Assembly: GCA_021785115.1 (NCBI GenBank)
Contig: JAJYGO010000471.1
Location: 1 to 10,431, forward strand
Source of the DNA: Chloroflexota bacterium
GTDB lineage: Bacteria > Chloroflexota > Limnocylindria > Limnocylindrales > CSP1-4
DNA length: 10,431 nucleotides
Direction of reading: 5' to 3'
Positions 8,109 to 10,431 of this stretch are shown piece after piece (the first letter of the stretch is position 1; every line of letters starts with the position of its first letter). The notes below the pieces were generated by a model that saw only the letters and a list, made by a program, of their open reading frames with translations, was not told where the DNA came from and did not search any database. The translations under genes and the position numbers were made by a program.

Positions 8109-9160
8109 GACGAGTTCTGCCGGGGATACTCGCCGCGCTGCTTACTGCGCTTGGCCTACTGACTCTGCCCGCTTCGCCGGTGGCCGCGCTTGTCGCAATA
8201 CCCGGACACAGCATGAGCTACTACGTCACAACCATCAGCGAATCGTCCGCATACAATGCTGGCCTTGCCTACGGGCAGGGAGTCGCGGCCGGAACGTATG
8301 CCCAGACTTCCCTCGTGATTCTCGCCATGGGGGCGCCCGCGTCTCAGACCAACAACGGGACTACGACCTACGGGGTGATCCTGTACGGGACCGGCGCGTT
8401 CGAGAGCACGCAGTATGTCGCGCAGGTCGCAGACTACTTCGCGAAGGGCTTCTACTATGGCACAGGCTCCGATACGACGGCCTTCCTTTACGAAGGCATC
8501 GGCGCCAATACCAACAGTCCGGTCGTAGGATCCAACCACGGCGCGGCGTGGGCAGGAATGGTCACCAACGTCAACTCCTATCTATCCACCTACGGCTACT
8601 CCGCCCAGGCGAGCGCTTATGGCGCATTCGATATCGAGTCGACGTGGCCTAGCGGCTACAACGCATCCTTCTCGGCTGTGAAGGCCGAAGTTGACGCGTT
8701 CGCCAGTGGGGGCTCCGCCCTCTTTTACAACTACGGATCAGCCAACGGTTGCCCCATCGAAGTTTACAACGACGCCACGTGCTCAGATTCGGCTTCACCG
8801 CATTGGACCCAGAACAACTACTACTACGTGTCGTGGGCCGGCGCGGCCCTACCGTTGCCAGAGAACTACAACACAACCCTTGTGAATCCAATGCCGCCAC
8901 CCAACACAGGGTGGACGAGCAGCTACAACGCGATGCAGTGGGCCGCGATTGCCGAGTACGCATACTCTTCCCTAGGGCAAACGATGGCATTCTCGGGATC
9001 GTTGAGTCAAGACTATAAGTGCAACACCCAAGGGTATTCCTGCTCAGGGACGAATCTGACCTACGACAAGTCGTACCAGTACCTCTACTACGCTCTCAAC
9101 GATTACGGTGGATTGCAGCAGACGCCGTTCGCCGCGACTGACTTCAAGCAGGGGTGGTGA
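8105..9160 (+). CDS. Secreted Tyr/Asn/Ser-rich protein, possibly GH25/DUF1906-like TIM barrel
   Basis: GTG 8105 gives 351 aa beginning with a clean signal peptide: MRR, hydrophobic 4-22, and an Ala-x-Ala-like site near residue 28 (SPVAALVA). I chose it over the in-frame TTG at 8048 because it has GGAGGG nine bases upstream and places the signal sequence at the N-terminus. The mature part is rich in Tyr, Asn, Ser, Thr and Gly. Residues 172-181 (YGAFDIESTW) contain an Asp-x-Glu pair; later FYNYGSANGC (207-216), WTQNNYYYVSWAGAALPLPE (234-253) and MQW (277-279) follow in an order recalling GH25 or DUF1906 glycosidase-like barrels. That similarity is weak and unverified. Four Cys (216, 226, 306, 313) could form two disulfides. 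It is the first of three tightly spaced genes for exported proteins. GC is near 60% in two hand-counted lines, below the left part of the window. Confidence 0.85.
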   Translation: MRRVLPGILAALLTALGLLTLPASPVAALVAIPGHSMSYYVTTISESSAYNAGLAYGQGVAAGTYAQTSLVILAMGAPASQTNNGTTTYGVILYGTGAFESTQYVAQVADYFAKGFYYGTGSDTTAFLYEGIGANTNSPVVGSNHGAAWAGMVTNVNSYLSTYGYSAQASAYGAFDIESTWPSGYNASFSAVKAEVDAFASGGSALFYNYGSANGCPIEVYNDATCSDSASPHWTQNNYYYVSWAGAALPLPENYNTTLVNPMPPPNTGWTSSYNAMQWAAIAEYAYSSLGQTMAFSGSLSQDYKCNTQGYSCSGTNLTYDKSYQYLYYALNDYGGLQQTPFAATDFKQGW

Positions 9161-9164
9161 TCAA

Positions 9165-9788
9165 GTGAGTAACCGCACCCAGCCAGCACATTCGCAAGGG
9201 CTGTCGCCGTCAGATGCTCGAGCAAGGAGGCGTCTCTTCATCGGGATGACCGTTGCCCTGATCGCTGTTGCTGCAGGCGGTGCAATCGCGACCTCTGCCC
9301 GTGCTGCAAACAGCGCCACATCGGACCGGAAGGCGGAGGCAAGCGCGTACTACGCGGCCTTGAAGCAGCAGGGGGTGAGCCATCCAGCGGCAAAGAGCGC
9401 TGCAATGTCCCCCATGCCCCAAACCGGCCCGGCGTTCCCGGCTCTGCCCACCGACGCAACTCCGGCGGGCAGTGGGGTGATCGAAACGACGAACCCAGGC
9501 CCTCCCGGAGACGCCACACTCGCCCTTAGCAACACCTGGATCGATGAGACCTCGAGCACTCTGACGGTGATCTGGGCGGGATCCGATGCCAGCGATCCGT
9601 CAACGGGCCGTGTCGAGGAGGAAGTGTACGGCTCAAGTGGTCAATTGGTCGACCATAAGTCGTGGTTGTTGTCAGGGGTGGGTGCCATCCACGTTACCGG
9701 GGCGTCTGGGGAGACCGTGACAGTGGTGGATGGTTCCGGTAACGAGCATCACATAGATGCCGGCTTGCTGACCATGACCACACCGTGA
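9165..9788 (+). CDS. Secreted protein of unknown function with small beta-rich C-terminal domain
   Basis: GTG 9165 lies four bases after the previous stop, with a partial Shine-Dalgarno (GGGGTGG, 9151-9157), and gives 207 aa. A basic N-terminus with RRR at 21-23 leads into a hydrophobic segment (24-42) and a likely signal-peptidase site, SARA-AN (45-50). Residues 50-80 are helical and charged (KAEASAYYAALKQQG). A Pro/Thr/Gly-rich linker spans 81-118. The C-terminal domain starts at NTWID (123-127), contains VIWAGSDASDPSTGRVEEEV (135-154), then GAIHVTGASGETVTVVDGSG (173-192), and looks all-beta. The AG...SDP..G pattern followed by a Gly-x-I...dG segment recalls small beta domains in uncharacterised secreted proteins; I cannot name the family. 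It is probably co-expressed with both neighbours and exported beside them. A non-cleaved membrane anchor is an alternative to secretion. Confidence 0.8.
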   Translation: MSNRTQPAHSQGLSPSDARARRRLFIGMTVALIAVAAGGAIATSARAANSATSDRKAEASAYYAALKQQGVSHPAAKSAAMSPMPQTGPAFPALPTDATPAGSGVIETTNPGPPGDATLALSNTWIDETSSTLTVIWAGSDASDPSTGRVEEEVYGSSGQLVDHKSWLLSGVGAIHVTGASGETVTVVDGSGNEHHIDAGLLTMTTP

Positions 9789-10431
9789 CCAGTGCCCGAT
9801 ACCTGTCAGCCCTTATTCTCGGCTTGCTGTTGGCGCCGACATTCGTCGCGGCATGTGGCTCTGCGGTACCGACCGCTGCCCCGATACGCAATTCACCCAC
9901 TATCCATGCGACGGCCAGTGAGCAGCCGGTTTCACCGGGCATCGGCAGGATCAGCACGATCCCGCTGCCAACTGCTCTCGGCCTCGGCGTCCTATGGGCA
10001 GACGCCGACAACGGTGATATCTGGATCAGCCAGTCGAACGCTCCTCATGGACACCTACTGCGCCTCGATGCTGAGACGGATCAATTGGTGGCGTCAGGGC
10101 CCGTCGGCTGGGCTCCTGGGCACATGGCATTCACTTCCGAGGGCGTTTGGGTGGCCGACACCATTGGGGATGCCTCGCGTCCGACGGCTCAACAGAACAG
10201 CATCGAGCGCGTGAATCCTCACACTCTAGTAGACCGTTCCGGGCGGATGTTTACACATCAGACCAGCCCGAGGTCGAACTTGTTCCAGCGGAACACGACG
10301 GGCGCGTCGTTGAACTCGGCGATGCCCGCGAGGATGCCGGATGTGGCGCAAGAAGGTCCGGGCCATCTTCGAGAAGGCGCACTCGATCAGGTTGAGCCAG
10401 GACCCGTGCTTGGGCGTGTGGACGTACTCGA
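9785..10431 (+). CDS. Lipoprotein with beta-propeller-like repeats, interrupted by an IS630-type element after about codon 148
   Basis: GTG 9785 overlaps the previous TGA as GTGA and has no Shine-Dalgarno of its own, so coupled translation is likely. The product begins MTSARYLSALILGLLLAP and has a lipobox VAAC with lipid-acceptor C24. After a Pro/Thr-rich spacer, two repeat-like units appear: LGVLWADADNGDIWIS then HLLRLDAETDQLVASGPVGW (about 66-109), and HMAFTSEGVWVADTIGD then IERVNPHTL (about 113-148). The pattern of Trp-Ala/Val-Ala-Asp, a Gly turn, then an Arg-x-Asp/Asn...Thr strand is typical of YncE/NHL-like propeller blades. Native sequence seems to end at 10226-10231. From there the frame stays open to the window edge but reads antisense through IS DNA, so the protein is truncated after roughly two of the six or seven blades expected. 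It is the third gene of the exported cassette and is probably inactivated. Confidence 0.72.
   Translation, partial: MTSARYLSALILGLLLAPTFVAACGSAVPTAAPIRNSPTIHATASEQPVSPGIGRISTIPLPTALGLGVLWADADNGDIWISQSNAPHGHLLRLDAETDQLVASGPVGWAPGHMAFTSEGVWVADTIGDASRPTAQQNSIERVNPHTLVDRSGRMFTHQTSPRSNLFQRNTTGASLNSAMPARMPDVAQEGPGHLREGALDQVEPGPVLGRVDVL
10232..10431. mobile_element. End of an IS630-family insertion element
   Basis: The left boundary is placed at CTAGTA (10226-10231), where the propeller lipoprotein reading ends and DNA antisense to a transposase begins. IS630 and relatives insert at TA, often within CTAG, duplicating TA; both TA 10227-10228 and TA 10230-10231 fit. The first bases inside, GACCGTTCCGGGCGG, lie just outside the transposase stop and would be part of the terminal inverted repeat. 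The other end is outside the window, so the repeat and the target duplication cannot be confirmed here. Confidence 0.65.
10258..10431 (-). pseudogene. IS630-family transposase C-terminus, frameshifted remnant
   Basis: Entering from the right edge, the minus strand reads EYVHTPKHGSWLNLIE, then CAFSKMARTFLRHIR. TPKHGSWLNLIE is a signature of IS630-type DDE transposases, its final Glu being the third catalytic residue. After HIR the frame breaks: the expected continuation ILAGIAEFNDAPVVFRWNKF, then DLGLV and TGA (10258-10260), is present in the next frame, with only one base between the end of HIR and that Ile. Intact relatives have about ten more residues here (RVxSxxELxxRI as I recall them), so a deletion of 3n+2 bases, near 32, would explain both the gap and the frameshift. 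The rest of the enzyme lies beyond the window. This copy is unlikely to make active transposase unless the frame is recoded. Confidence 0.82.

Noticed and set aside
9792..10214. 140-codon plus-strand open frame inside the lipoprotein gene
   Set aside because: Cys/Arg/Ser-rich translation in the wrong frame; the GTG 9785 frame has a lipobox and propeller-like repeats.

Overview
The window comes from a high-GC bacterium. GC is roughly 70-78% in sampled lines of the left two thirds. Solute-binding and other secreted proteins carry lipoprotein signals, GTG starts are frequent, and Ala/Pro/Thr/Ser linkers are common. This suits a monoderm soil or freshwater lineage such as Actinomycetota or Chloroflexota; that placement is inference, as no marker gene is present.

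Left part (1-2672). The 3' end of a polytopic membrane protein resembling GT87/DUF2029 glycosyltransferases runs rightward into a two-gene leftward operon. That operon encodes a COG4280/FTR1-like membrane protein with two ExxE motifs, then a 70-aa two-helix membrane protein. Divergent to it, across a 201-bp regulatory region, is a stand-alone ChrB N-terminal-domain protein. The leftward operon has a good sigma70-type promoter whose -10 lies inside one copy of a TGTAGCA repeat.

Middle part (2660-7293). A leftward operon encodes a complete ABC importer of the ferric-iron/polyamine/phosphonate class: a lipoprotein solute-binding protein, a fused two-domain permease, and an ATPase whose ATG overlaps the permease stop (ATGA). 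Its mRNA leader carries an 8-bp inverted repeat just upstream of the Shine-Dalgarno. A doubtful small single-helix protein lies upstream. The genes are ordered receptor, channel, ATPase. The solute is not fixed by the sequence.

Right part (7294-10431). About 760 bp without a convincing gene is followed by a lower-GC cassette (about 60% in two sampled lines) of three tightly packed rightward genes, all starting with GTG and all exported: a 351-aa Tyr/Asn/Ser-rich secreted protein with weak resemblance to GH25/DUF1906-like TIM barrels, a 207-aa secreted protein with a small beta-rich C-terminal domain, and a lipoprotein with beta-propeller-like repeats. The first is preceded by an eight-codon mini-ORF with its own strong RBS, whose stop overlaps the real start as GTGA. 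The lipoprotein gene is interrupted near codon 148 at a CTAGTA sequence by the end of an IS630-family element. That element's transposase C-terminus (opposite strand) is itself frameshifted by what looks like an internal deletion.

The cassette of three exported proteins, with its leader mini-ORF, is the part least explained by known families and most worth following up.
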